A stretch of 22,380 bases of DNA. Source: Clostridia bacterium. Its GTDB lineage: Bacteria > Bacillota > Clostridia > Oscillospirales > Acutalibacteraceae. The notes below the pieces were generated by a model, which searched no databases, was not told the DNA's origin, and was given only the letters and a program-made list of their open reading frames with translations. Of the stretch, positions 7,735 to 16,108 are shown piece by piece; positions within the stretch are counted from its first letter, which is position 1, and the number at the start of each line of letters is the position of its first letter. Location: contig JAFOCH010000124.1 of the NCBI GenBank assembly GCA_017381395.1, positions 1-22,380 of the forward strand. Reading direction: 5' to 3'. The position numbers were made by a program, and so were the translations under genes.

Positions 7735-8778
7735 TTAGTTATTGCCTTCCTTTTTTAATAATTCTTCGCGGATGTAATCAATGTTAAGCAGCTTTTCTTT
7801 TACCTGTTCAACGGTGAGAAGCTCGGTATTATTCGAGTCAAATTCCGAAAGTGAGTTACGGTCAAGGTTGCCGTCATTGAAATATTTATCATAGTTGAGG
7901 TCGCGCTTGTCGCAAGGTACACGATAAAAATCGCCCATATCGATAGCGTTTATGCACTCCTCATTTGTAAGCAGAGTTTCGTACATTTTTTCGCCGTGGC
8001 GCATTCCGATAATGCGAACCTCACTCTTGCTATCAAACAGTTCCTTTACCGCTTCGGCTAAAACGCCGATTGTGCATGCAGGTGCCTTTTGAACGAGGAT
8101 ATCGCCCGAAACACCATGCTCAAACGCAAACAGTACAAGGTCAACCGCCTCATCAAGCGACATAATAAATCTGGTCATTGACGGCTCGGTGATGGTAATC
8201 GGGTTACCCTGCTTAATCTGGTCGATCCAGAGCGGAATTACAGAGCCGCGGCTGCACATAACGTTACCGTAACGAGTGCAGCAAATCTTTGTATTTTCAG
8301 TGGTTCTGGATTTTGCAACCGAAACGCGTTCCTCGAGTGCCTTTGAAATACCCATAGCGTTTACGGGATATGCCGCCTTATCGGTTGAAAGGCAGATAAC
8401 CGACTTTACCCCCTCCTCGATTGCAGCAGTGAGTACGTTATCGGTGCCGATTACGTTGGTGCGTACAGCTTCCATCGGAAAAAATTCACACGACGGCACC
8501 TGCTTTAAAGCGGCCGCGTGAAAGATGTAATCAACGCCGTGAATAGCATTCTTTACACTCGAAATATCGCGCACGTCCCCGATAAAGAATTTGATTTTAT
8601 CAGAAACCTCGGGATACTTTGCCTGAAACTCATGGCGCATGTCATCCTGCTTCTTTTCGTCGCGGGAGAAAATGCGGATTTCACCAATATCAGTCTTTAA
8701 AAAGCGGTTAAGTACAGCGTTTCCAAACGAACCGGTACCACCAGTAATCATAAGTGTTTTGTTTGTAAAAAGTCCCAT
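7735..8778 (-). CDS. capE: CapE, UDP-GlcNAc inverting 4,6-dehydratase (5-epimerising)
   Basis: A 347-residue soluble short-chain dehydrogenase/reductase that starts UDP-L-FucNAc synthesis by converting UDP-GlcNAc to the 4-keto-6-deoxy-L-arabino-hexulose. Motifs: GGTGSFG (13-19) for NADP, GDVRD (68-72), HAAALKQVP and STDKAAYPVNAMGISK (131-146). The usual catalytic Tyr of the YxxxK motif is Met142 (with Lys146), which as I recall is the signature of the CapE/WbjB subgroup and separates it from PseB/FlaA1, whose equivalent segment has Tyr. The start chosen is ATG at 8778, because AAGGAGAAG lies 8 bases before it; a longer in-frame reading from 8808 has no such site and would overlap the preceding gene. 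Its stop abuts the start codon of the next gene. Confidence 0.93.
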   Translation of the reverse strand: MGLFTNKTLMITGGTGSFGNAVLNRFLKTDIGEIRIFSRDEKKQDDMRHEFQAKYPEVSDKIKFFIGDVRDISSVKNAIHGVDYIFHAAALKQVPSCEFFPMEAVRTNVIGTDNVLTAAIEEGVKSVICLSTDKAAYPVNAMGISKALEERVSVAKSRTTENTKICCTRYGNVMCSRGSVIPLWIDQIKQGNPITITEPSMTRFIMSLDEAVDLVLFAFEHGVSGDILVQKAPACTIGVLAEAVKELFDSKSEVRIIGMRHGEKMYETLLTNEECINAIDMGDFYRVPCDKRDLNYDKYFNDGNLDRNSLSEFDSNNTELLTVEQVKEKLLNIDYIREELLKKEGNN

Positions 8779-8804
8779 TTTTATCTTCTCCTTACGGTCA
8801 TTTA

Positions 8805-9731
8805 TCAATCTTTATCGGTAACGATTCGTTGCCAAGCGTCGGGATAGGCCTTTTTAAGTCCCTCCATAACCTCAACGTTTATATCGGCGACAACGTTTTC
8901 GGTTGCCAACTGAACAACCTGTGAGCCGGTTACTACTGAAAAAATTCGATGATATTTACGTGTTTTTATCATTCGCGTTTTATTCTCGGCGCACATAAAC
9001 ATATACCATAAATCATCGTTTTTGTTATATGCGAGTTCATTAATTTTGTCCTCATTTACAGCGTCAGAATGAAATGCACATTTCGGCATTAAGCAACCGC
9101 CACCGGGTGATGGGTTCATGCTGTATGTAGGATTTTCAACCCCGATGGATGAAATGGTTTGCCATCTTCCAGGATTGGCAACTATCTCACCATTTTTCTC
9201 ATAACAAATAGTTTGTCCTCTCTCGCAAACGAGGCAGGTCGGATATTTCTTATGAATGGTCATCAGTCGCTTTATACAATCAATCGGATATATAATATCG
9301 TCGTCAAAGGTTATTACAACCTCGTTTTCGGACTGATGCATGATTGAATAAAAATACTTTTTGTGGCTGTACATATTATTCATCCAGCAAATTTCGAGTC
9401 CGTATTTTTGAAGCTCGGTTAGCTGGTCGGGAAGCTTTTTATCCGGAAACTGATCCTCAGCAAGCCAAAGAACAATTCGGTCCGGCTTCACCGATTGCAA
9501 CATAATTGACTTTATTGCGATATGAACATATTCGATTCTCGCAGGAAAGCTTGTCAATGATGCGGTGATTTTTTCGTCCCGTTCTTCTGTATTGAGCGGA
9601 TTTTCGGGCAACTTTTCTTTAACTATGCTTCGATTATCAATCGCAAGCATAACTCGATACCACCAACCACCGAAAAAAGGTATTCTCGTCGATTCGGGCA
9701 ACTTTATTTTATCTGTAATTTTACGAATCAT
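8805..9731 (-). CDS. Glycosyltransferase, GT-A fold (GT2-like)
   Basis: A 308-residue soluble or peripheral glycosyltransferase. Seen: a strand-turn SLTSFPARI near 59-66 at the nucleotide-binding start of a GT-A domain, the sequence IVLWLAEDQFP (86-96), and the metal-binding acidic cluster TFDDDIIYP with Asp143-Asp145. Near 210 there is a glycine-rich SPGGGCL loop followed by NKNDDLWYM, the usual acceptor-side acidic residues. The short length and lack of membrane helices are normal for bacterial GT-A enzymes. It sits between wzx (17 bases upstream) and capE (26 bases downstream), with GGAGAAA six bases before its ATG. Donor and acceptor cannot be told; nearness to the L-FucNAc genes makes it one of several candidates for that transfer. 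Confidence 0.82.
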   Translation of the reverse strand: MIRKITDKIKLPESTRIPFFGGWWYRVMLAIDNRSIVKEKLPENPLNTEERDEKITASLTSFPARIEYVHIAIKSIMLQSVKPDRIVLWLAEDQFPDKKLPDQLTELQKYGLEICWMNNMYSHKKYFYSIMHQSENEVVITFDDDIIYPIDCIKRLMTIHKKYPTCLVCERGQTICYEKNGEIVANPGRWQTISSIGVENPTYSMNPSPGGGCLMPKCAFHSDAVNEDKINELAYNKNDDLWYMFMCAENKTRMIKTRKYHRIFSVVTGSQVVQLATENVVADINVEVMEGLKKAYPDAWQRIVTDKD

Positions 9732-9748
9732 AATTTATTTCTCCAAAT

Positions 9749-11284
9749 CTATTGGTTTTTTAGCGCCTTTTTTATAGGACTTAAAATCAGATTTTTTTCA
9801 TATTTATTGAGTGCAAACAGCCACATTGAACCGGCATACACGCACGAAAAAACTGCTATTCCCAACAGCATCATTGGAACTGTGCTAACGTCAAAATACA
9901 TTTTTATCACTATTCCAAACGCAATCGGGATAAGGAGTCCTTTTGACATTGAAATAATGTTTTTCCAATAATCAAAAATCTTGATATTACATTTTTTATT
10001 GTAATAAATATTCATTATAAGAATATTTCCGACTATTTGAGAAATAACTGTCCCTACCGTTGCCCCAACTATACCAAACGGCGGTATTAACAATATTGAT
10101 AAAACCAAATTGATAAACGCCATTATTACGTACATAACACCGCTGAATTTATGCTTATTGAGAGCTCTTTGAACATACATTGCTATATTCTGAGTATTTG
10201 GAACAATTGAGACTATAATGAGCAACATAACAACATAATATGACTGTTCATACCCGCTGCCTGCCCAAATCATTATAAACTCGTAGCCAAAAAAGATTAT
10301 ACCCAGCGTTAAAAGAGCGAGAATTATGTACTGTATTCTTCCCACACGGACGAATAGCTCGGTCAATCTATTTGTTCGTTCCTTTTCGTCATTATCGGTG
10401 GCATTGACAGTATTATGCACCCGCGGAGTAAACACTCCCGAAATCGCATTCGCAAAGCTCGTATAATACATATAAAGAGTATATCCAATCGCATAAACTG
10501 CCGTCGGCTCGGTACCCATATAACGGCTTATCAATATCTTATCCAAATTATGATTCATTTGCTCGGCAATAAGATTAAGAGCAATAAATCCTGTGAAAAA
10601 AAAAATACTTTTGAATATCCCTTTTTCAAAATCGCGAAAATAGAACTTATACTTTAATACCTTTATTACGTAATAAAAGTAAATTACATCAATTACAATT
10701 GCGACAAAAAGGGTCGCAGAAACCATTCCTATCGAGCCATATCCCATAAAAAGCAATGGCAACGCTACGAGTGGACCTGCTACCGTCTTTATCATTCCAA
10801 GAGTTCTGAAAATAACAAACCTTTCATTAGCTGTTATTATATGGGCAAATACTTGGGCAGGAAACGAAATCGCCAAACTTATAGTAAGCAAAACCATCAA
10901 TATTCTGGCAGTTGCATATTCACTTTTGGTCAGTCCCTCGTCAAAAATAAGTTCTACATTCGCTGTTAACAAGAGCCCACAGGTAATTATGATAATACCT
11001 ATAACAGTAAATATCGATATAAACAAGCCATTCAGTTTATATATCGATTCCATATCATTATTTTTCTTATACATTGAAAAATATCTGATATATCCTGAAT
11101 TCAAGCCCAAACTAAGTATGCTCATTGTCAAAATGGTTGATGAAACCGTACTGTAAAGCCCATACTCCGCTTTTCCTAAAATTCTAAGCACAACGGGAGT
11201 ATATACTATGCCTAACAGTATGTTTAATCCTATTTCCATATAGGACAACAACGCACCTGCTTTTAATTGACTTTTTTGTGCCAT
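9749..11284 (-). CDS. wzx: Wzx-type lipid-linked oligosaccharide flippase
   Basis: A 511-residue polytopic membrane protein of the polysaccharide transporter branch of the MOP superfamily, with about 14 hydrophobic segments and short basic loops. It would move undecaprenyl-diphosphate-linked repeat units from the inner to the outer face of the membrane. Family features include the GALLSYMEIGLNILLG opening helix, the VVLRILGKAEYGLYS loop and a paired two-half architecture. An in-frame ATG at 11302 exists, but GGAG seven bases before the ATG at 11284 supports the shorter form, which begins MAQKSQLKAG. The gene is visibly richer in A+T than the flanking sugar-nucleotide genes, common for wzx and wzy. 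It lies 74 bases after the preceding transferase gene. Confidence 0.92.
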   Translation of the reverse strand: MAQKSQLKAGALLSYMEIGLNILLGIVYTPVVLRILGKAEYGLYSTVSSTILTMSILSLGLNSGYIRYFSMYKKNNDMESIYKLNGLFISIFTVIGIIIITCGLLLTANVELIFDEGLTKSEYATARILMVLLTISLAISFPAQVFAHIITANERFVIFRTLGMIKTVAGPLVALPLLFMGYGSIGMVSATLFVAIVIDVIYFYYVIKVLKYKFYFRDFEKGIFKSIFFFTGFIALNLIAEQMNHNLDKILISRYMGTEPTAVYAIGYTLYMYYTSFANAISGVFTPRVHNTVNATDNDEKERTNRLTELFVRVGRIQYIILALLTLGIIFFGYEFIMIWAGSGYEQSYYVVMLLIIVSIVPNTQNIAMYVQRALNKHKFSGVMYVIMAFINLVLSILLIPPFGIVGATVGTVISQIVGNILIMNIYYNKKCNIKIFDYWKNIISMSKGLLIPIAFGIVIKMYFDVSTVPMMLLGIAVFSCVYAGSMWLFALNKYEKNLILSPIKKALKNQ

Positions 11285-11358
11285 TACCTTACTCCAACTC
11301 ATTTAACTTTGCCATTAAATAAAATAAATAAACCTTGCCATGTCTTTAATACTTTTTA

Positions 11359-12303
11359 CTATCTAAAAAACAACTTTTTAAAAATATAAACTAAACGTCT
11401 CCACTTTACCCTCAATGGATGGCCTGTTCCCGTGATTATATTAACCTTTTTTCTGTACACCTTGTTTTCTATAACATAATCGGGATGCTTTATAGGAAAT
11501 TCAATGTCATATGTGTTCATCTCAAAAAGGTTGCCTGTAACCTTCGGCAAATACTTTTTACTCGTATTGCTGTGAACCGAATCCTGAGTCAATCCTAAAT
11601 TTGAAACTAAATTCTTTTTCGGTATGATTGACAACATATTATTATAAAGGCAGTTACATCCTATAATACTTTCCCAGAATTCCTTTCCCGTCTTTCGATG
11701 CCGTTCGGCACAACTGAGTGATATATCCGCAAGCGCTCCATACTGAATTTTTACATTTTCGGTAGCAAGCTTATCATCCAAAAACTTGTATTCGCCATCC
11801 CACATATCAGCAACCCTTTTCCATGTTGCCCATGCTCCGCTTCCCGATGTCGCAAACAAATAATCGGCATCGCAATTAGGAGCTATCTCGGTATAATTGT
11901 AGCCACAAATATGACTTATCCTAGTATCATTTTCATACCTGTCAAGCAATTCCTTACAGAACTGAAAATACGACTGGCAAGGCACCTGATCATCTTCCAG
12001 AAAAATGCACCTATCAACATAAGTAAATGCCCAATTATACGCATAAAAAATTGACGGGTCGCAGCCAATATTATTTTCATTATACATCCGATACACTGTG
12101 CAATCCCAATCGATGTTTTCGGCAATTTTGCGGCATTTATTTATATTTTCGATATCATCGGGTCTATTTTCGCGAGGGCCGTCCTGCCACAAAAGAAGGG
12201 TGCTGGGACGAGCTTCTCTTACCGCTTCAAACACCTTTTCAAAGGTGTCACTACGTGTAAAAAATATTAAAAGAACCGGTACGTCAACCTTCCACTCTTT
12301 CAT
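11359..12303 (-). CDS. Glycosyltransferase, GT-A fold, GNT-I/POMGNT-like type
   Basis: A 314-residue protein with the layout of bacterial transferases related to the GNT-I (N-acetylglucosaminyltransferase I) fold, often misannotated as hemolysin activation proteins. Seen: DVPVLLIFFTRSDTF at the N-terminus, NNIGCDPSIFYAYNWAF (77-93) and the metal-binding FLEDDQVPCQSYF motif with Glu103-Asp104-Asp105. Downstream is SGSGAWATWKR, a Trp-rich acceptor-site segment of this family, and a DSVHSN segment near 260. The C-terminus is basic (KWRRLVYIFKKLFF) and may contact the membrane. The start overlaps the end of wzy by 20 bases; GAGAGGAC lies about 8 bases upstream. Sugar specificity is unknown; a GlcNAc or similar hexosamine donor is a reasonable guess from the fold only. 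Confidence 0.8.
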   Translation of the reverse strand: MKEWKVDVPVLLIFFTRSDTFEKVFEAVREARPSTLLLWQDGPRENRPDDIENINKCRKIAENIDWDCTVYRMYNENNIGCDPSIFYAYNWAFTYVDRCIFLEDDQVPCQSYFQFCKELLDRYENDTRISHICGYNYTEIAPNCDADYLFATSGSGAWATWKRVADMWDGEYKFLDDKLATENVKIQYGALADISLSCAERHRKTGKEFWESIIGCNCLYNNMLSIIPKKNLVSNLGLTQDSVHSNTSKKYLPKVTGNLFEMNTYDIEFPIKHPDYVIENKVYRKKVNIITGTGHPLRVKWRRLVYIFKKLFFR

Positions 12304-13531
12304 ATTGTTCGTCCTCTCTTTTATTTATAAATAAATCAATTGTAAGCGGTGCAATAAACCATACTGCAAATGAAATTTGCGTTGCTGAGTGTATGGGATT
12401 CGTAAGTCCCATTGCTATCAACATAAAGAACATAGGTGTAAACAACCTTGCACTTTCGCCAAGCAAAGACCTTGCTACCTTATTACATCCTGTAATAACA
12501 TACATGAAAGGTACAAACCCTAATATTCCTGTATCAGACAGTATATTCAGAATAGTTGCATGTGGGTCAAATCGTAGAATTCTATGTCCAGAAAAGGGAC
12601 TGCGGAAAAAATACTCTATTCCTTTTATATATAGCGTCATTCGTCCACCAAGATTTTCACTCGAAGCGTCACCAGAGGTAAAGAAATTAGCTATCTCTCT
12701 TAATCGAATGGACATCGCCTCGGTAGGTACACTTTCGGCAAGCCAATTAAATATATATGGAGCCATTACAAAAAAAGCTATTACTGAACAAACTAGCATC
12801 GCTTTTATTCCTACCGAATCATAAATCTGAACAAACAAAACCACAAGCCCGATTATGGTTACCAAAAGTGCCAATGTGTACTCCGCATGTAATAGAAAAT
12901 AAAAACAAATACCAATACAAATAAAACACAATATCTTTATAATAGAAGACCTTGCCCTTAATAAAAACATTCCAAAAATAACGGTAATGTATGGTATAGA
13001 ATAAACAAATGAATAACTGCCAATATTCGATTCAGATGATTCTGAAAACTGCTCCCAATGTCGAGTAATACCAGGATTAGCGAGAATTTCCAAAAGCGTG
13101 TTTACGAAAACGTATATTACCAAGGCGTATGCAAAATATAAAAGCACCTTTTTATTACGCCGACCTGCATATTCCTTTAATCGATAAAACATCAATAATG
13201 GGAAAAACAACATCAAATACTGATTTATCATTGAAATGAAAAATTTCATTTTTCTATTAGAAACAGAGTGAGAAATGGTTCTTGGCTCACAGGTAATTGT
13301 ATAAACCAAAGCTAATATACAAATCATTACCAAAAAACGTGAAACCTTTGGACTAGCCTTACTTTCAAAAAGCGCTATGCATAAACAATAACCAAGCGCA
13401 GCCATTAATATATAAGTAAATGGAAACATTTGTCCAAATGAAGGGAGAATACAGTACGCCGTAAAGAATGCTATAAGCAAAAATTCGAACAGTCCCATTC
13501 CCGATTTTTCTATAAGTTTATTCTCTTGCAT
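12284..13531 (-). CDS. wzy: Wzy-type O-antigen/capsule repeat-unit polymerase
   Basis: A 415-residue integral membrane protein with roughly ten to eleven hydrophobic segments and one larger outward loop (about 280-320, containing SGDASSENLGGRMTLYIKG), the pattern of O-antigen polymerase/ligase proteins. The GGRMTLYIKGIEYFFRSPFSG and HATILNILSDTGILG segments resemble the Wzy_C signature, with conserved Arg and His. It would polymerise flipped repeat units on the outer face of the membrane. AAGGGGAT lies 5 bases before the ATG. The 3' end overlaps the next transferase gene by 20 bases. The gene is strongly A+T-rich. With a single such protein in the locus and Wzx present, polymerase is more likely than ligase. 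Confidence 0.88.
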   Translation of the reverse strand: MQENKLIEKSGMGLFEFLLIAFFTAYCILPSFGQMFPFTYILMAALGYCLCIALFESKASPKVSRFLVMICILALVYTITCEPRTISHSVSNRKMKFFISMINQYLMLFFPLLMFYRLKEYAGRRNKKVLLYFAYALVIYVFVNTLLEILANPGITRHWEQFSESSESNIGSYSFVYSIPYITVIFGMFLLRARSSIIKILCFICIGICFYFLLHAEYTLALLVTIIGLVVLFVQIYDSVGIKAMLVCSVIAFFVMAPYIFNWLAESVPTEAMSIRLREIANFFTSGDASSENLGGRMTLYIKGIEYFFRSPFSGHRILRFDPHATILNILSDTGILGFVPFMYVITGCNKVARSLLGESARLFTPMFFMLIAMGLTNPIHSATQISFAVWFIAPLTIDLFINKREDEQYERVEG

Positions 13532-13550
13532 TTTTATCCCCTTGACAAAA

Positions 13551-14756
13551 TCAATTACTAAGCGAAGTGTATAATTCTATATACCTATTATAATTTTTCT
13601 TCTTTTCAAATTTTTCAGCAACATGCTTTTGACAGTTGGCTGAAAAATAAGATTTTCCTTTTTGCTTTATTAAATCCAATTTTTCTAAAACCGCTTGTAC
13701 GTCACCGTTTTCTACGGCAAAGCTCGAAAGATTGTCAACCGTTTCCTTAACGCCCGTATTTTTAAAGGTAATTACCGGTGTGCCACACGACAAACACTCG
13801 ACGTTGAGAAGTGAAAGCGACTCCTCGCGCGTAGGATTAAGCATAACGTCGACCGCTGAATAAAGCTTAATGAGTTCTTCCCTCTCGGCGATAAAATCAA
13901 TCGGGATAACATTCTTCGGGAGATTGCTACGCTTATCCGTTGGGCAAGCCAAAAGCCACATTACTGTATTATCATCAAGCGACTCTACTACCCTTTCGAA
14001 AACAGCTTTATTCACGGGATTGAGCATTTTATTAGCCGGTGCAAGAATGACAAATTTATCCTCGCAGCCATATTTTTTTCTCAAATCGGAAGTCGTTGAA
14101 CAAAAAATGTCGGTATCAACACCATTATAAATAACAACCCCATTATTTTCACGGAAAATACCGCGTTTTGCCTCGTCAAGTATCCATTGTGAAACACCTG
14201 TTACCGTGAGATTTTTTATTTTACCGAAAAGTTCTTTTCTATCGGCTAAAATATCTTTTGATCGATCGAAAAGATATGCGGGTGTATCAGACATTTTTTT
14301 AGGACAGTTGCCGCAACCGGACAACCATTTATAGCAGTCGGATGATGTGTAGTGAAAACAGCCACCTGTATAAAACCAGCAATCGTGCAGGGTTATTACT
14401 GTTTTTATATCATTTTTTGCTAAATATTTAAGTAGCATATTCAGGTTGATGTAATTACTGTGCAGGTTATGAAGATGAACTATGTCGGGCTTTATTTCAT
14501 CAATATATCGGAGAAATTCACGGGTTGCATTTCTCGAAAAATATGCCTGCATGCCATTTGTTCTACTAAATAATGCGTGAATTTTCTTTCCTAAATTATT
14601 ACCAATTCTGTATCCGTTTGGCACTTTACTCTTATTAGTCGCGGAATAAGCTACATAGGACTCAATGCCCTTTTCAATAGAAAGCTTATGTATATCCTCA
14701 ACTATAACTCCTGTACTACCAACACCGTAAACGGCATTGACCTGTAAAACCCGCAC
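13551..14756 (-). CDS. GT4 (GT-B fold) glycosyltransferase, WcaC-like with Cys-rich insert
   Basis: A 401-residue retaining glycosyltransferase. The N-terminal domain opens with MRVLQVNAVYGVGSTGVIV, and DIVHLHNLHSNYIN (95-108) marks the acceptor side. HDCWFYTGGCFHY followed by DCYKW and CGNCP makes a cysteine-rich segment (about 124-152) typical of the WcaC-like branch and perhaps metal-binding. The C-terminal donor domain has VIYNGVDTDIF and the E-x7-E motif in REESLSLLNVECLSCGTPV. The start codon is GTG with AGGTGAT 7 bases upstream. Located between another transferase (49 bases upstream) and wzy (19 bases downstream). Donor sugar unknown; WcaC relatives transfer hexoses to undecaprenyl-linked acceptors. 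Confidence 0.88.
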   Translation of the reverse strand: MRVLQVNAVYGVGSTGVIVEDIHKLSIEKGIESYVAYSATNKSKVPNGYRIGNNLGKKIHALFSRTNGMQAYFSRNATREFLRYIDEIKPDIVHLHNLHSNYINLNMLLKYLAKNDIKTVITLHDCWFYTGGCFHYTSSDCYKWLSGCGNCPKKMSDTPAYLFDRSKDILADRKELFGKIKNLTVTGVSQWILDEAKRGIFRENNGVVIYNGVDTDIFCSTTSDLRKKYGCEDKFVILAPANKMLNPVNKAVFERVVESLDDNTVMWLLACPTDKRSNLPKNVIPIDFIAEREELIKLYSAVDVMLNPTREESLSLLNVECLSCGTPVITFKNTGVKETVDNLSSFAVENGDVQAVLEKLDLIKQKGKSYFSANCQKHVAEKFEKKKNYNRYIELYTSLSN

Positions 14757-14805
14757 CTTTTATCACCTACATAAAGCACTTTATTTTTTTGACTATGCTA
14801 ACAAA

Positions 14806-16104
14806 CTAATTATTTTCAAAAGCAAATATAATCGTGTTTTTCAGCAATTTATCTGTTTCTAACATATCGTGATTTTCTTTTCCGCAATTAAAGGCCTTTT
14901 CGCCGTATAAATTGATTATTTCGGGATTGTCAATGATTTCGGCGAGCTTTTTGTATACCTCATCATAGCTTGAAGCCGTAATCGCCGAATCGTATCGGTT
15001 AAAATAGTCAATCGGCGCTATTTCCTTATCCCCGATGGCAAAAATGCACTTTCCACTTTTAAGATAATCGGTTATTTTTGTTGAAAAAGAAAGCCGTGCA
15101 ACATTCTTATACTTGTTTACTAAGCTTTCGACAAAAACAAGAATATCCGCCGCCTTTTGAACCGACTGCACCTCATCCAACGCAAGAGCACCTTTTACAC
15201 TGCATCCATTTCGGTTAAGTGACGACTGCTGCTTTTTTGAAAGGGTGTCAGTGGTGTATATATCAAGTTCTATACGAATTCCGTTTTTATTTATTTCGCC
15301 AAGTGCATCGGCTATGAGCGAAAGTGACCTGTCACGTCCATAAATCAATTTGCCTGTATACACCATTTTTATCGGATCAGACACCTGCTTTGGCTCAAAT
15401 TCAAGGCCGGAAAAATCAATTCCCTTGGTTAAAATTACGCTATCTTTATTAAAGGTTTTGTCGCACTCTTCCTTTTGCTTGGGTGCGATGACCATCAGCT
15501 GCTTACTCTCTCGCACGATATATTTTACATATCTTCTCAAAAAGAAGCGATGTAAAAGAGGAAGCGGATTTTTTGACACCGACTTATAAGTATAATTATC
15601 GTCGGCAAGATAGGTTACCGCAGGTTTACCTGTCTTTTTCATTATATATTTCTGAATTCGGCACATATATATTGTCGGATAAATTGGCAAAAACAGAACA
15701 TCCGCATCATAATTTGTAATAAATTCGTCGAGTTCCTTTGTCTTCCACCTGCCAAATTTCCAAATGAGTTCGCGGCAAATGCTTAAAATCAAGCTTGATT
15801 TGCCTTTATTTGCATATCTTTTCTTTTCTTCTTCTGCTGATTTTTTATCCTCATCAGAAATGATCGTCTCGTTTTGGACAATCGAGCCGGTTTTTGTGCT
15901 TCTTTTAAGTACACTTTTTATAACCGAATTTTCGGAAATTCGAAAAAATGTGTCGCAAATTTCGGTCTTTGGTAAATTTGATTTAGTATATAAATGGGCA
16001 AGGTTTTTCTTATCCCAGTCTTTAAAAAAATTGATTAACGTGTTTATTCCGGTATTATCTCGCCACGAGTTAATACCAATAACCAAAACCTTTGGTAGTT
16101 TCAT
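14806..16104 (-). CDS. Glycosyltransferase, GT4-like (GT-B fold), divergent
   Basis: A 432-residue protein with two-domain GT-B character. Early strands read LPKVLVIGINSWRDNTGINTL and DADVLFLPIYPTIYM. The donor domain has IKMVYTGKLIYGRDRSL, where family-4 enzymes have the glycine-rich phosphate site, and SFSTKITDYLKSGKCIFAIG, the usual C-terminal nucleotide-sugar region. The classic E-x7-E is not clear. An acidic and basic linker (about 78-100, rich in Glu and Lys) separates the first strands from the rest. AGGTGAT lies just before the ATG, and only four bases separate it from the preceding gene. Probably a sugar transferase of the repeat unit; specificity unknown. Confidence 0.78.
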   Translation of the reverse strand: MKLPKVLVIGINSWRDNTGINTLINFFKDWDKKNLAHLYTKSNLPKTEICDTFFRISENSVIKSVLKRSTKTGSIVQNETIISDEDKKSAEEEKKRYANKGKSSLILSICRELIWKFGRWKTKELDEFITNYDADVLFLPIYPTIYMCRIQKYIMKKTGKPAVTYLADDNYTYKSVSKNPLPLLHRFFLRRYVKYIVRESKQLMVIAPKQKEECDKTFNKDSVILTKGIDFSGLEFEPKQVSDPIKMVYTGKLIYGRDRSLSLIADALGEINKNGIRIELDIYTTDTLSKKQQSSLNRNGCSVKGALALDEVQSVQKAADILVFVESLVNKYKNVARLSFSTKITDYLKSGKCIFAIGDKEIAPIDYFNRYDSAITASSYDEVYKKLAEIIDNPEIINLYGEKAFNCGKENHDMLETDKLLKNTIIFAFENN

Positions 16105-16108
16105 TCAA

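Noticed and set aside
11285..11345. Two tandem eight-codon frames before wzx that could be a leader peptide pair
   Set aside because: Very short, lacking good ribosome-binding sites, and expected by chance in AT-rich spacer; no attenuator hairpin accompanies them.
12393..12824. 143-codon open frame on the plus strand opposite wzy
   Set aside because: Antisense to a clear membrane protein gene, and the product resembles no known protein.
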